Shown: positions 44,493 through 57,270 of the stretch, piece by piece | Layout of the letters: every line of letters begins with the position of its first letter | Position numbering within the stretch: the first letter of the stretch is position 1 | Source: Candidatus Eremiobacterota bacterium | GTDB lineage: Bacteria > Vulcanimicrobiota > CADAWZ01 > Ess09-12 | Direction of reading: 5' to 3' | NCBI GenBank assembly: GCA_031082125.1 | Contig: JAVHLM010000006.1 | Location: 220,059 to 284,058, forward strand | Length of the DNA stretch: 64,000 nucleotides | Program-made: the position numbers and the translations under genes | The notes under the pieces: model-generated | Database searches by the model: none | What the model saw: only the letters and a program-made list of their open reading frames with translations | Told to the model about the DNA's origin: nothing

Positions 44493-46144
44493 TATCTGGG
44501 GCCTTCCCTTTCCCAGTATTCTATGTTCCAGAGGTTGTCGCCGAAGCCGCGGGGGTTGAAGTTCTTGAAGCCCTTCCTCACGGCGCTCACCTTGAGAGCA
44601 GAGAAGAGGGGGACAAGGGGAAGCTCCTCAGCCACCAGTACCTGGTGGCTCCTGAGCATTTCATTCCTTTTCCTGGTGTCAAGCTCTTCCGAAAAAGCCT
44701 TGCAGAGCTCCTCATTTTCTTTCGAATTCCACCGCGAGAAGTGGGACTTCGCAGAGTAATCCCTCACGGTGTCTATGGGCTTTGAGCCGAAATAGGTGCC
44801 CGGTGACACCCAGGGGGGAGCCTCAAGAGAGGAGAGGATCACCGAAGGGTAGGCATTCTTCCGGTACTGCGCAAGGGTGGTGAAGAAATTCTCCGAGCGC
44901 ACCTTTTCTTCGCTTACCGTGATGCCCAGGGCCTCCCACTCCTTTTTCACCGTCGCGGCCACCGTGGCAAAGAGGGACTCGTCGGCATAATAGAGGCGCA
45001 GCGTGAGAGCCTTGTTCCCGCTCTTCCAGGTGCCGCTTGCGTCGCGCTTCCAGCCGATGGCATTGAGAGCTTCAAGGGCGGACTTCTGGCTGTATTGATA
45101 GCCTGAAAAAGCTGAAACGTAGGCAGGGTGCCTTTCCGCAAGCCAGCTTTGCGCAGGTTTTCCACCCTTTTCATACACATTCTTAACCAGCTCCTCCCTG
45201 TTGAGGGAGAGAAGGAGGGCCTTTCTGAGCTCCTTCTCCTCAAGGAGCGGTGATTCCATGTCAAAAAAGAGTGTTACCACCGACGATCCCGGAGTGAAAT
45301 AGACGGAGAACTTCTCGTTTTCCGAGAGCATTTTTCCCTCGCTGTACGTGAGGGAGGGCATGATATCGAAGGCCCCGCCGAAAAGATCGGACTCAAAGGC
45401 ATCCCTTGAGGGGAAGAATTTCACGTCGAAACGGGAAAGGGCGGCCTTTTTCCTGCCGTATTCGTCATTCCTCAGAAGAGAGAGGGAGGTGATCCGTTCT
45501 CTCTCGAGCTTGACATTGGCCGCCACGTAAGGCCCGTTGCAGATCAATTCGTAACGGTAAGGCTCCTTGAAGAATTCCTGGGCGTTCTCGTATATCTTTG
45601 CCTCGAGGAGCTCCCTCGGGAAGGCCTTGAGGTACTTCATGGAGCCGGCATCAAGACTTTTCCATGAAACCTCCACCCGGTCTTCTCCAAGACTCTTGAC
45701 CTTGTCCACCGAGCGGGCCCAGCTGTCATTGGCCCCACGCAGGCCGGGAAAGACTGCCATCTGATAGAAGAAGATGAAATCCGGGGCTTCAAGGAAAAGG
45801 CCGTTAGACCAGCGGGCTCTCCCGTCTATGGCGAACTCCATTGCCATGGAGCTCCTTCCCCTCCTCACGACGGTTCCCGCTTCGGGGGAGGGGACTTCCT
45901 TTGCCATCAGAGGGAAAAGCTCCCACTTTTCGTTCCAATCCACGAGGCCCCGGAACATGACGTTGACTATCTCGTCGCCGCAGGCTTCACGGGGAAGGAG
46001 CGGGTTCAGGTTATAGGGGCAGCCGAGGATTCCTATCTTTATGGGTGGCTCTTGCTTCACCGGCCCCTTCACAGCACAGCTCTGCAGCAGCAGGGCACAG
46101 GCCATGAAAAGGACTGCCGCCCCCAGGAGCATTCGTGGTTTCAT
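44492..46144 (-). CDS. Oligopeptide-type solute-binding lipoprotein (family 5)
   Basis: 550 aa. The lipobox LLQSC gives Cys23, then the family 5 fold: RGLVDWNEKWELFPLMAKEV, FAIDGRARWSNGLFLEAPDF, and later LRKALLLSLNREELVKNVYE. It delivers peptides or similar ligands to the OppD/OppF-driven transporter. AAAGGGG lies upstream of the ATG. It is the second gene of the secG unit. The ligand cannot be told from the sequence. Confidence 0.9.
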   Translation of the reverse strand: MKPRMLLGAAVLFMACALLLQSCAVKGPVKQEPPIKIGILGCPYNLNPLLPREACGDEIVNVMFRGLVDWNEKWELFPLMAKEVPSPEAGTVVRRGRSSMAMEFAIDGRARWSNGLFLEAPDFIFFYQMAVFPGLRGANDSWARSVDKVKSLGEDRVEVSWKSLDAGSMKYLKAFPRELLEAKIYENAQEFFKEPYRYELICNGPYVAANVKLERERITSLSLLRNDEYGRKKAALSRFDVKFFPSRDAFESDLFGGAFDIMPSLTYSEGKMLSENEKFSVYFTPGSSVVTLFFDMESPLLEEKELRKALLLSLNREELVKNVYEKGGKPAQSWLAERHPAYVSAFSGYQYSQKSALEALNAIGWKRDASGTWKSGNKALTLRLYYADESLFATVAATVKKEWEALGITVSEEKVRSENFFTTLAQYRKNAYPSVILSSLEAPPWVSPGTYFGSKPIDTVRDYSAKSHFSRWNSKENEELCKAFSEELDTRKRNEMLRSHQVLVAEELPLVPLFSALKVSAVRKGFKNFNPRGFGDNLWNIEYWEREGPR

Positions 46145-46177
46145 GACGCCCCTTTCCCTGAGCCTCTTCGCCTGTGC

Positions 46178-46540
46178 CTACTTGATCAGATTCTTCATCA
46201 GCATGAAGATCACAAGGGATCCGACGATGAAGGCTCCGGCAAGATAAGAAGTAATGAGGCCGATCTTTTCCTCGACGCTCTTCTTTCCTCTGAAGACTGA
46301 CTGCGTGGCGCCCCCGAGCATGCCCGAAAGGCCCTCCGACTTGGTGGTCTGCAGCATAACCGCGGCAATCAGCCCTGCGCAGACAAGGAAATAGATCACC
46401 TGAAGCACAATGATCAAAATATTTCCCGGCTGATGGGGCATTACAGGAGGCGGCACCTGCTTCACGGCGGGATTCAATTCCACGGGCGTCTGGGCCTGGG
46501 CAAGAAAGAGCATTGCTTTGTATATCCAGTTGAGTATCAT
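46178..46540 (-). CDS. secG: Preprotein translocase subunit SecG
   Basis: 120 aa with two transmembrane helices; the core IAAVMLQTTKSEGLSGMLGG and GKKSVEEKIGLITSYLAGAF are typical of SecG. The N-terminal 38 residues, with a Pro-rich loop (VKQVPPPVMPHQPG), are longer than usual. GAAGGGG lies upstream of the ATG. It is the first gene of the unit with the strong promoter at 46574-46602, immediately downstream of tpiA as in many bacteria. Confidence 0.93.
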   Translation of the reverse strand: MILNWIYKAMLFLAQAQTPVELNPAVKQVPPPVMPHQPGNILIIVLQVIYFLVCAGLIAAVMLQTTKSEGLSGMLGGATQSVFRGKKSVEEKIGLITSYLAGAFIVGSLVIFMLMKNLIK

Positions 46541-46573
46541 ACCATGTCCCCTTCACAGTAAAGTAACTTCAAG

Positions 46574-46602
46574 ATTGTATCATTATCCGATATGCCTGTC
46601 AA
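46574..46602 (-). promoter_or_regulatory. Near-consensus sigma-70 promoter of secG
   Basis: Minus strand: perfect TTGACA (46602-46597), 17-base spacer, TACAAT (46579-46574) with an upstream TG of the extended -10 type. It begins four bases after the tpiA stop codon and would start transcription about 27 bases before secG. Confidence 0.85.
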
Positions 46603-46606
46603 GGGA

Positions 46607-47362
46607 TCAGGCCTCGTACTTCACAATGCGGGAAAAGCTCTCACAAGTAAGGCTCGCGCCGCCCACAAGGGCGCCGTCTATGTCGCGCTCCTTCATGAAG
46701 CTGTCTATGTTGTCAGGTTTTACGCTCCCGCCGTAAAGGATCCTCACCTTCCCGGCGCTCTCATCGCCTGCCTGCGCCGCCATGACATTTCTTATGGTGC
46801 TTACGGTTTTCTGCGCCTCGACCGGCGAGTCATTCTTACCCGTGCCTATTGCCCAGATGGGCTCATAGGCGATCACCACGCGCTCAACCTGTGATGCCGT
46901 GAGGTCCTTCAGGGCCGCCTGCACCTGGGTGGTGACCACATCCACTGTTTTTCCCTCTTCACGCTGCGCCAGACTCTCGCCCACGCAGATGATGGGAATA
47001 AGGCCTGCCTCCAGGGCTGCCTTGGCTTTCCTGTTCACCCACTCATCGGTCTCGGAAAAATACTTCCTTCGCTCCGAGTGGCCTATGATCACGTAAGTGC
47101 AGCCCACGTCCTTCAGCATGAGAGGAGCAACCTCGCCGGTGTAAGCTCCTTTCTCCTCCCAGAAGAGATCCTGGGCTCCCAGCTTTATGGTCTTGCCGTC
47201 GAGGATCGAAGACACGGCCTGAAGAGCCGTGAAGGGGGGGCATACCACCACTTCCCTCTCGTAAAGCTTCCCTATGGCGCGGTGAAGCTCCTCGACAAGC
47301 TCCTTCGCCTCCCTCACTGTCTTGTGAAGTTTCCAGTTTCCTGCAAGCAGGGGGGTTCTCAT
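46607..47362 (-). CDS. tpiA: Triose-phosphate isomerase
   Basis: 251 aa. The active-site residues are in place: Lys11 in AGNWKLHK, His in YVIIGHSERR and Glu in VIAYEPIWAIGTGK, with the phosphate-binding loop LYGGSVKPDN near the end. It interconverts DHAP and glyceraldehyde 3-phosphate in glycolysis. It overlaps pgk by four bases (ATGA) and has AAAGGAG eight bases before its ATG. It is the last gene of gap-pgk-tpiA. Confidence 0.98.
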   Translation of the reverse strand: MRTPLLAGNWKLHKTVREAKELVEELHRAIGKLYEREVVVCPPFTALQAVSSILDGKTIKLGAQDLFWEEKGAYTGEVAPLMLKDVGCTYVIIGHSERRKYFSETDEWVNRKAKAALEAGLIPIICVGESLAQREEGKTVDVVTTQVQAALKDLTASQVERVVIAYEPIWAIGTGKNDSPVEAQKTVSTIRNVMAAQAGDESAGKVRILYGGSVKPDNIDSFMKERDIDGALVGGASLTCESFSRIVKYEA

Positions 47363-48567
47363 GGCCTTGCTCCTTTCACCGTGAGTGCCGCCTTCTCCTT
47401 GAGAATGGCAACACCGGGAAGCTCTTTCCCTTCCATGAACTCAAGGGAGGCGCCGCCGCCCGTGGAAAGATGGGTCATCCTGTCGCCAAAGCCGAGCTGC
47501 TTCACCGCCGCGACGGAGTCACCGCCGCCTATGCAGGTAAGGGCTTTGCTCTCGGCCAGGATCTTCGCCACTTCCAGGGTGCCCCTGGCGAAGTCCTTGT
47601 TTTCAAAAATACCCATGGGGCCGTTCCAGAAGATGGTCCTGGCAGCAAGAAGCTGCTTTCTGAAGAGCTCCACCGTCCCGGGGCCTATGTCCACGCCCAT
47701 CATGTCGGCGGGAATCGCGTCAACAGAGACGACAGTGCCGCCTGTGCTGTCCTTGTCAGCGGCCACGACGACATCGACGGGAAGCTCAAGCGTCACATTC
47801 TTCTCCTTCGCAAGCTCCAGGATCTCCCGGGCATTGCCTTCATTTTCATCAAGGAGCGACTTCCCGATGCTGTGCCCCTGGACCTTCAGGAAGGTGAAGG
47901 CCATGCCGCCGCCTATCAGCAGCGCATCGACCTTCCCCACGAGGTTCTTGAGCACGGCCACCTTGTCAGTCACCTTGGCGCCGCCGAGGACGGCCACAAA
48001 GGGACGGTCGGGCTGCGCTACGAGCCTCCCAAGGTTCGCGAGCTCCTTTTCCATCAGGAAGCCCGCCACGGCAACGGGGAGAAGCTCCGCCACGCCGTAG
48101 GTCGAGGCATGGGCCCTGTGGGCTGTGCCGAAGGCGTCGTCAACATATATTTCCGCCAGGGAGGCAAGCTTCTTGGAGAACTCCCTGTCATTCTTGGTCT
48201 CCTCTCTGTGAAAGCGGAGATTTTCAAGCATGACGACATCACCGGCCTTCATGGCCATCACTTCGCGCTCCACCTCGGGCCCTATGCAGTCGGAGAGCAT
48301 CTTCACCTCGCGGTGAAGGAGCTCGGAAAGACGGGCGGCCACCGGCTTGAGGCTCATTTCGGGCACGACCTGCCCCTCGGGCCTTCCGAGGTGTGACGCC
48401 ACGACGACCTTGGCTCCATGATCCATAAGGTACTTAAGGGTAGGGAGGGACTCTCTGATCCTCGTGTCATCCTTGATGACACCTCCCTTGAGAGGCACAT
48501 TGTAATCGACGCGGACCAAGACTCTTCTGTCCTTCACGTCGATGTCGCGCACTGTTGCCTTTTCCAT
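47359..48567 (-). CDS. pgk: Phosphoglycerate kinase
   Basis: 402 aa, normal length. The N-terminal substrate site (RRVLVRVDYNVPLKG, then HLGRPEG) and the ATP site (GGGDSVAAVKQLG) are complete. ATG at 48567 is chosen because AAGGAGG lies five bases upstream; the longer frame adds 18 residues without support. It lies ten bases after gap. Confidence 0.98.
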   Translation of the reverse strand: MEKATVRDIDVKDRRVLVRVDYNVPLKGGVIKDDTRIRESLPTLKYLMDHGAKVVVASHLGRPEGQVVPEMSLKPVAARLSELLHREVKMLSDCIGPEVEREVMAMKAGDVVMLENLRFHREETKNDREFSKKLASLAEIYVDDAFGTAHRAHASTYGVAELLPVAVAGFLMEKELANLGRLVAQPDRPFVAVLGGAKVTDKVAVLKNLVGKVDALLIGGGMAFTFLKVQGHSIGKSLLDENEGNAREILELAKEKNVTLELPVDVVVAADKDSTGGTVVSVDAIPADMMGVDIGPGTVELFRKQLLAARTIFWNGPMGIFENKDFARGTLEVAKILAESKALTCIGGGDSVAAVKQLGFGDRMTHLSTGGGASLEFMEGKELPGVAILKEKAALTVKGARP

Positions 48568-48577
48568 TGGAACCTCC

Positions 48578-49600
48578 TTATACGGTGACAAGACTCTCTT
48601 TTTTAGCCATGTAGTGGACAAGATCGGCGATGCGCACCGAGTAGCCCCACTCGTTGTCGTACCAGGCCACCACTTTCAGCAGGTTGTCGCCGATGACCTT
48701 GGTGGAGAGGGCGTCAATAATGCTCGAGTGCTCTTCCCCCTTGTAGTCTATCGACACGAGAGGCTCTTCGCTGTAGCCCAGGATGCCCTTAAGCTCGTTC
48801 TCCGAGGCTTTCTTGAAGGCGGCGTTCACTTCGTCCTTGGTGGTGTTCTTCTCCAGCACGCACACAAAATCCACGACAGACACGGTGGGAGTGGGAACCC
48901 TTATCGCGAAGCCGTCAAATTTTCCCTTGAGATCGGGGATCACGAGAGCAACGGCCTTGGCTGCGCCTGTCTTTGTGGGTATCATGCTCATGGCGGCGGC
49001 GCGGGCCCTTCTCAGGTCCTTGTGGGGAAGGTCCAGGATCTTCTGATCATTGGTGTAGGCATGAATGGTGGTCATGAGGCCTTTCTGGATCCTGTAATTG
49101 TCATGGACCACCTTTGCCGCCGGGGCCAGGCAGTTCGTGGTGCATGAGGCATTGGAGATGATGTGGTGCTTCGCGGGATCATAGGCGTTCTCATTGACAC
49201 CCATCACGATGGTAATGTCCTCGTTTTCCGCGGGGGCCGAGATGATGACCTTCTTGGCGCCGGCATCAAGGTGAGCTTTCGCCTTCTCAGCCTTGGTGAA
49301 GATGCCCGTGCTCTCAACGACCATCACCACGCCGAGATCTTTCCATGGAAGCTTGGCAGGGTCCTTTTCCGCGAGGACCTTGATCTTCCTGCCGTTGATA
49401 ATGAGCTCTCCCTCGCCGGCCTCGACGGTGCCGTGGAACTTCCCATAGTTGGAGTCGTACTTGAAGAGGTGGGCATTGGTCGGGACATCAGTGATATCGT
49501 TGACGGCCACCACCTCTACCTGGGGATACTTCTGAAGGAGCGCCTTGAGGACCTGCCTCCCCACGCGCCCGAACCCGTTGATCGCTACTTTCAGAGCCAT
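48578..49600 (-). CDS. gap: Glyceraldehyde-3-phosphate dehydrogenase
   Basis: 340 aa. The NAD-binding start is [20 protein letters not shown], the catalytic cysteine lies in [11 protein letters not shown] near residue 151, and the C-terminal [19 protein letters not shown] is standard. AAAGGAGG precedes the ATG. It is the first gene of the glycolytic operon gap-pgk-tpiA. No clear promoter could be picked out in the 118 bases upstream. Confidence 0.98.
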   Translation of the reverse strand: MALKVAINGFGRVGRQVLKALLQKYPQVEVVAVNDITDVPTNAHLFKYDSNYGKFHGTVEAGEGELIINGRKIKVLAEKDPAKLPWKDLGVVMVVESTGIFTKAEKAKAHLDAGAKKVIISAPAENEDITIVMGVNENAYDPAKHHIISNASCTTNCLAPAAKVVHDNYRIQKGLMTTIHAYTNDQKILDLPHKDLRRARAAAMSMIPTKTGAAKAVALVIPDLKGKFDGFAIRVPTPTVSVVDFVCVLEKNTTKDEVNAAFKKASENELKGILGYSEEPLVSIDYKGEEHSSIIDALSTKVIGDNLLKVVAWYDNEWGYSVRIADLVHYMAKKESLVTV

Positions 49601-49718
49601 TGTTTTCTCCTCCTTTTTATTTTTGGCTTTCTATGGGGCTTTTCACACATAGACCCCTTCTTCCCTGAAATCCTTTCCTGATAACACTGCACCCTGCGCC
49701 GCGGTGAAGCGGCCTCTC

Positions 49719-52139
49719 TCAGCGCAGTATGGCCAGGCTCGTCACGCTGTCGCCCTCGGAGAGGCGGATAAGGATATTGCCTGTTCTCATCCTGCTCCCC
49801 GAGGGTATCTTGCTCCCCTCAAGGCGGATGATCTGGCCCTCGCGGGTCACCACGATAATCTCGTCATCGGGCTTCACCACGGCGGCTGCCACGACCTCGC
49901 CCTTCCTGTCGATGAGGTTCATGGCCCTCACGCCCATGCCCCGGCGCCCCTGGGTCCTGTACTCCGTAAGGGGAACCCTGGTGCCGAAGCCCTTGGTGGT
50001 GACCACGAGAAGCTCATCGCCTGTCAGGGTGTCCACCATCTCCACTATTTTGTCATCGCCGCGCAGGATCATGGTCCTGTTGCCCCTGGCCTGCCTTCCC
50101 ATGGGCCGGAGCTTGCCGGCATCGAAGCGGATGCTCCTTCCCTGGCGGCTCACCAGCAGAAGATTCTGGCTCTCAGTCCCCGTGATGATGCGCCCCGCCA
50201 CGAGCTCATCGCCCTTATCAAGCTTGAGAGCGCAGACGCCCGTCTTGCGGACATTGATGTATTGAATGAGGCTCGTCTTCTTGGTGAAACCCTTGCTCGT
50301 AACGGTGACAAGGTAGCTCTCGGCGGAGAACTCCTTCAGCGACACCACCGAGCTGATGCGCTCGCCCTGCTCGATGGGAATCAGGTTGATAAGGGCCGTC
50401 CCCTTGGACTGGCGGCTCGCCTCGTTGATCTCGTATACCTTGAGGCGGTACATCCGCCCGAAGTTGGTGATGAAGAGAAGGAAGTGGTGCGTTGAGGTGA
50501 CAAAGACATGCTCGAGAAAATCCTCCTCCTTGAGGGTGGCGCCCGTGATGCCGCGGCCCCCGCGGTTCTGCATGCGGTAGGTGTCGATGGGCATGCGCTT
50601 GATATATCCCGAGTGGGAGATGGTGATGACCACCTCCTGCTCGGGGATGAGATCTTCCATGGCAAGGCTCTCGGGGCCTTCGTAGACAATCTCGGTGCGC
50701 CGGCGGTCGCCGAACTTCTCCTTCACCTCAAGGAACTCGCTCTTTATCACGTCCAGAATCCTCCGGGGGCTCGCAAGGAGGTCCTCGAGGTATGCGATGA
50801 GCTTCACGAGGCCCGTATATTCCTCTTCCAGCTTCGAGCGCTCAAGGCCCGTGAGCCGCGAGAGCCTCATCTCCAGGATGGCCTGCGCCTGCGCTTCCGA
50901 GAGGCCAAAGCGCCCCATGAGCCCTTCCTTTGCCTCCCTGGTGTCCTTGGAGGCCCGGATGATCCTGATGACCTCGTCTATGTGGTCAACGGCAATCCTG
51001 AGCCCCTCGACAATATGGGCCCGGGCCCGGGCCTTGCCGAGCTCGAACTGCGAGCGCCTCGTCACCACCTCCTGGCGGTGGGCGAGATAATGGCTCAGCA
51101 TCTCCTTGAGGGTGAGGTACCGGGGCACATCGTCCACGAGGGCCAGCAGTATGATACCGAAGGAGCACTGCAGGTTGCTGTGCTTGTAAAGCTGGTTCAG
51201 CACGAGCTGCACGTTGCTGTTGGGCGAGAGCTCCATGACGATCCTCATGCCCGTGCGGTCCGATTCGTCACGCAGGTCGCTCACGTGGCTGATCTTTTTC
51301 GCGCGGATCCCCTCGGCAAGCTGCTCAATAAGGCGAGCCTTGTTGATCTGGTAGGGAATCTCCTTCACAATGAGGGATTGCCGGTTGCTCTTGCGCTCTT
51401 CCACGTCTATCTTCGCCCGCATGATCACCGAGCCCCTCCCGGTGCGGTACGCCTCGCGGGATCCCTCGAGACCCATGATAAGGCCGCCCGTAGGAAAGTC
51501 GGGGGCCTTCACGATGCCGATGAGCTCGTCATTCTCCGCTTCAGGGTTGTCGATGAGGTGCACCGAGGCGTCAATGACCTCGCTGAGGTTGTGGGGGGGA
51601 ATATTGGTGGCCATGCCCACGGCAATTCCCGCCGAGCCGTTGATCAGCAGGTTGGGCACCTTCGAGGGGAGCACGATGGGCTCCTTGAGGGAATTGTCGA
51701 AGTTTTCCCGGAAATCCACCGTCTCCTTGTCGATGTCCTCGAGGAGCTGCACCGCTATGGGCGTCATGCGGGCCTCGGTATACCGGTAGGCCGCCGCGGG
51801 GTCGCCATCAACGGAGCCGAAGTTACCGTGGCCCTGGACAAGCATGTAGCGGAGGTTGAAGTCCTGGGCCATCCTCACGAGGGCGTCATAGACGGACGCG
51901 TCGCCATGGGGGTGGTATTTGCCCAGGACATCGCCCACGATGGTGGCCGATTTCTTGAAAGCCTTGTCGGGGGTGAGGCCGATGTTGTCCATCGCGTAGA
52001 GGATCCTCCGGTGCACCGGCTTGAGGCCGTCGCGGACATCGGGGAGGGCCCTCGATACGATTACGCTCATCGCGTAATCTATGTAGGAGTCCCTCATTTC
52101 GTCTTCTATGGTGACGGGAATTATCTGATCAGATGGCAT
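49719..52139 (-). CDS. gyrA: DNA gyrase subunit A
   Basis: 806 aa. The catalytic Tyr is in YRYTEARM near residue 120, and the quinolone region reads H-P-H-G-D80-A81-S82-V-Y-D85. Position 81, Ser in E. coli (Ser83), is Ala here. The GyrA box in the C-terminal domain is QNRGGRG near residue 522, a variant of QRRGGRG, supporting a wrapping gyrase rather than topoisomerase IV. It lies 65 bases after gyrB in the same orientation. Confidence 0.97.
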   Translation of the reverse strand: MPSDQIIPVTIEDEMRDSYIDYAMSVIVSRALPDVRDGLKPVHRRILYAMDNIGLTPDKAFKKSATIVGDVLGKYHPHGDASVYDALVRMAQDFNLRYMLVQGHGNFGSVDGDPAAAYRYTEARMTPIAVQLLEDIDKETVDFRENFDNSLKEPIVLPSKVPNLLINGSAGIAVGMATNIPPHNLSEVIDASVHLIDNPEAENDELIGIVKAPDFPTGGLIMGLEGSREAYRTGRGSVIMRAKIDVEERKSNRQSLIVKEIPYQINKARLIEQLAEGIRAKKISHVSDLRDESDRTGMRIVMELSPNSNVQLVLNQLYKHSNLQCSFGIILLALVDDVPRYLTLKEMLSHYLAHRQEVVTRRSQFELGKARARAHIVEGLRIAVDHIDEVIRIIRASKDTREAKEGLMGRFGLSEAQAQAILEMRLSRLTGLERSKLEEEYTGLVKLIAYLEDLLASPRRILDVIKSEFLEVKEKFGDRRRTEIVYEGPESLAMEDLIPEQEVVITISHSGYIKRMPIDTYRMQNRGGRGITGATLKEEDFLEHVFVTSTHHFLLFITNFGRMYRLKVYEINEASRQSKGTALINLIPIEQGERISSVVSLKEFSAESYLVTVTSKGFTKKTSLIQYINVRKTGVCALKLDKGDELVAGRIITGTESQNLLLVSRQGRSIRFDAGKLRPMGRQARGNRTMILRGDDKIVEMVDTLTGDELLVVTTKGFGTRVPLTEYRTQGRRGMGVRAMNLIDRKGEVVAAAVVKPDDEIIVVTREGQIIRLEGSKIPSGSRMRTGNILIRLSEGDSVTSLAILR

Positions 52140-52204
52140 CTTCTAACACCTCGAATCGCGCGCCCATTGCTTATGATATGCCCTTGCTGCCGGCGGAAAG
52201 GGGC

Positions 52205-54465
<2,261 letters not shown>

Positions 54466-54739
54466 AAGTATCCCCCCTCGGACAAGCTCTGGCTTTCAAA
54501 GCCTCATATCCTTTTGTTTAATCGTGGAGCGGCACAGGGCCGGGAAACCCTTCTTTCCATCCGTGATGCTCTCTTATGCCGGAAAACCGGGAGAGGAAGA
54601 ACGTCTGTATATGGTGCCCGCACGCGAAGGGAGCGCCCTCACCTGCCGGTGAAAGAATAGACAATTCGGCGTTCCTGGAATTTTTCCTGCTATCCCCTGG
54701 TTTTTTGGAATTTTTTTCAAATAGTGCACTCACCCTTCA

Positions 54740-55372
54740 TTATTGACTTCTCTCCCGGGACCATGATCCTTCTTTTGCAAGCACTTCCTCAATGACGCCC
54801 CAGTAAAGATTCTGGGCCTTCCCGAGGAAGAAGAGGGTGCCCTCGAGAGTAAAGCCCATCGCCGCAAGAAGCCTGTTGGGGCCCTCATTGTCCTTGTGGG
54901 CTGTCACCTTGACCCTTGCTATCCCCTGCTCCCGGAAGCGCATCAGGACTTCCCGCACAAGGTGCCGTCCCATGCCCTTCCCCCTTACCCGGGGAGAGAG
55001 GGCTATATAGGGCATCTCGGCTTCAATGTCCTCAAGGGAGGTCTTTCTTGTGTAGAAGAGAATGTCCATGATGCGCGCCACCATGCGGGGGCGCCTCACC
55101 ACCTGGCCGATGACGGAGAGGGCCAGGGGAAGGGCCCGCCTCGAGAGGATGTCACGGAAGAGCTTCGGCGAGCTCGTGGCGCCGACAATGAAGCCCGTCA
55201 CCTCTCCCTCCTCCTCCAGCACGAGGGGCACGGCAAAGGGCGAGGTGAGGATGGCCCCGTAGAGCTCTTTCATGAATCCCTTCCCGAAGACGGGGAAATC
55301 AGCATCGGCAATGAGGCCCATGTGGAGCCCGATGACTTCGGGGCAGTCTTTTTCCTCCATGGGACGGATCAT
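54740..55372 (-). CDS. GNAT family acetyltransferase
   Basis: 210 aa from ATG at 55372, where AAAGGAG is about seven bases upstream; the longer frame reads into the divergent promoter gap. The GNAT core has the acetyl-CoA loop LSPRVRGKGMGRHLVREVLM (R-x-x-G-x-G pattern), then VKVTAHKDNEGPNRLLAAMG, the usual N-rich end. The substrate is unknown. It is divergent from the transglutaminase-TPR gene with 68 bases between. Confidence 0.9.
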   Translation of the reverse strand: MIRPMEEKDCPEVIGLHMGLIADADFPVFGKGFMKELYGAILTSPFAVPLVLEEEGEVTGFIVGATSSPKLFRDILSRRALPLALSVIGQVVRRPRMVARIMDILFYTRKTSLEDIEAEMPYIALSPRVRGKGMGRHLVREVLMRFREQGIARVKVTAHKDNEGPNRLLAAMGFTLEGTLFFLGKAQNLYWGVIEEVLAKEGSWSRERSQ

Positions 55373-55440
55373 AGGCGCTCCTTTCCTCCAGGCGGGGCCT
55401 GAGAAGGAATAATGGAAGATTGGCATAATGGAATACAGGT

Positions 55441-57270
55441 ATGGTCCATACTTCAAGAGCCGTCACCCTTTTCCCTCTCATAGTGCTCTTTCTGGCCTTG
55501 ATGGCGGCGGCGGCAGAGCCTTCCCTCCTCGTGGGCGAGGAGCGGGACTATGAGGTGATCTCCAGGGTCTCGATAAAAAACAGCACGGGAAAGCCCCTCC
55601 ACCCCCTTGACGTTTCGCTGCCCCTGCTGCGGTCAATACCTCCCTACCAGGAGGTGCGCATCGACGGCGTAACGCCCCGACCCGATTCTTTGACCTTTGA
55701 CGCCCCAGGGAATGTGATTGCAGCCTTCAAAGTGAAGGGCATCGCGCCGGGAGAAGCGTTCTCCGTCACCGTGAAGGCCCGGGTCGCATCGTGCCGTGTC
55801 CTGTACCAGTGCGATCCCTTTGCCGTGCAGCCCCTCCCGGAAGGGCTTGCCTCTTACAGGAAAGCCACCGGTGACTACCCGGCCGGTGACGCCCTCGTGG
55901 CGAAGACCCTTGCTGAGGTGGCGAAAGGGGAGACGAATCCGTGGTTTCGTGCGCTCTGCCTCTATGATTTCATCAGGGGTTTCACCTTTGAGCTTACGCT
56001 TTCTCCCAAGCCCGTCCTTCTGGCCCTTGCCGCAAAGAAGGTGCAGTGCTCCGATGCCGTCTCCACCCTCATCACGCTGCTGCGCGCCGCGGGGATCCCG
56101 GCCCGGTATGTGGCGGGAATCTCCCTTGTCGAGGGGAAAAGCGAGATAGTCCACACCCATGCATGGGCCGAGATGTATGTGGCCGGCACGGGGTGGGTAC
56201 CCCTCGATCCCACCCTCTCGCGCTTCAACGAGGGGGCAAGGCTGCTGCGCTTTGCCGAGAAAGAGCCGGGACAGATCATCTTCAGCTACGGCAGGCACGA
56301 TCCCGTGACGATACGCTCCACGGGGCCCGGGAAGCCCCCCATCACGAGAAAGGATATCTCATGGCGCTTCTCTTACCGGGTGCTCAGCGAAAAAGACACC
56401 GGCCGGATCGGGAGCTTTTACGGCGAAAAGGCCTTTAAGCCGGGAGGCGTAGGGGCAGTGCCGCCGCCGCCTCCCATGGTGCCTGCAGGGGTGAGCAGGG
56501 AGTACGAGGAGGCTCTCGCTCTCAGGAAAAAGGGCGATTTGAAACCGGCCTCCGCGCTCATTGAGAGCCTCATTGAAAAGGAGCCGCTCTGCCTCCCCCT
56601 CCACATGGAGCGCCTTGAAATCGGGCGCCTCCAGGGGACCCTTCAAAACCTGGAAGAAAGCTATCACGCCCTCTCGAAGGCCCACCGCGCGGAGCCGCTT
56701 TACCCTTACCTTGAAGGCCGTGCGGCTCTTGATGAAGGCGCCATGGGGAAGGCATTCGCCGCCTTTTTCGAGGCCCGGCGCCGCGGCGGGTCCCCCGGAG
56801 GCGACGCAACGGCCCTTGAGAGCACCCTGGGCTATTCCTTCCTTGCCACCAAGCAGTACGGGCCTGCCCTGGAGAGCTACGCCAGGGTGCTCTGCGTTGA
56901 CGGGCGAAACACTGCAGCCCTGGCAAACAGCATCAACTTTTTTTACCTTTACCGGGGATGGGGCCCCATGGCGACACTGGCGGGCTACGGCGTCAGGGCT
57001 TTCGAAGGATCGCAGACAACACTTCAGTTTTCAGGACTCTATGCCCTGGCCCTTATCGAGAAGAAATCTTTCGCCGAGGCCCGGGCCTTTCTCGAGGAAA
57101 CCCTGAAGCATGCGCCCCGTGACGGCTGGCTCCATGCCCTGCTGGGCGTGGCGCACCTCGGGGAGGGCCGCAGGGCCGAGGGTGCGAGGGAGCTTGCGAG
57201 GGGCCTGGAACTGGGAACGCCCGACAGGCCCTACTTCGAGAGAAAGCTTGCCGAGGCGCGCTCGAAATGA
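55441..57270 (+). CDS. Transglutaminase-like protein with TPR repeats
   Basis: 609 aa with an N-terminal signal or anchor segment (residues 8-25). The transglutaminase fold carries a full triad: Cys203 in VQCSDAVSTLITLLRAAGIP, His240 in HTHAWAEMYVAG and Asp256 in WVPLDPT. From about residue 370 to the end the sequence is helical with TPR-like pairs (EEALALRKKGDLKPASALIE, ALESYARVLCVDGRNTAALA). The 3' end overlaps the glycosyltransferase start (ATGA), so the two are co-translated. It may act on peptides or protein side chains outside the cytoplasm. Confidence 0.85.
   Translation: MVHTSRAVTLFPLIVLFLALMAAAAEPSLLVGEERDYEVISRVSIKNSTGKPLHPLDVSLPLLRSIPPYQEVRIDGVTPRPDSLTFDAPGNVIAAFKVKGIAPGEAFSVTVKARVASCRVLYQCDPFAVQPLPEGLASYRKATGDYPAGDALVAKTLAEVAKGETNPWFRALCLYDFIRGFTFELTLSPKPVLLALAAKKVQCSDAVSTLITLLRAAGIPARYVAGISLVEGKSEIVHTHAWAEMYVAGTGWVPLDPTLSRFNEGARLLRFAEKEPGQIIFSYGRHDPVTIRSTGPGKPPITRKDISWRFSYRVLSEKDTGRIGSFYGEKAFKPGGVGAVPPPPPMVPAGVSREYEEALALRKKGDLKPASALIESLIEKEPLCLPLHMERLEIGRLQGTLQNLEESYHALSKAHRAEPLYPYLEGRAALDEGAMGKAFAAFFEARRRGGSPGGDATALESTLGYSFLATKQYGPALESYARVLCVDGRNTAALANSINFFYLYRGWGPMATLAGYGVRAFEGSQTTLQFSGLYALALIEKKSFAEARAFLEETLKHAPRDGWLHALLGVAHLGEGRRAEGARELARGLELGTPDRPYFERKLAEARSK

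Noticed and set aside
49601..49718. A promoter or riboswitch in front of gap
   Set aside because: No -35/-10 pair with sensible spacing and no conserved leader structure could be recognised; the GCCGC/GCGGC hairpin near 49700 lacks a T run.
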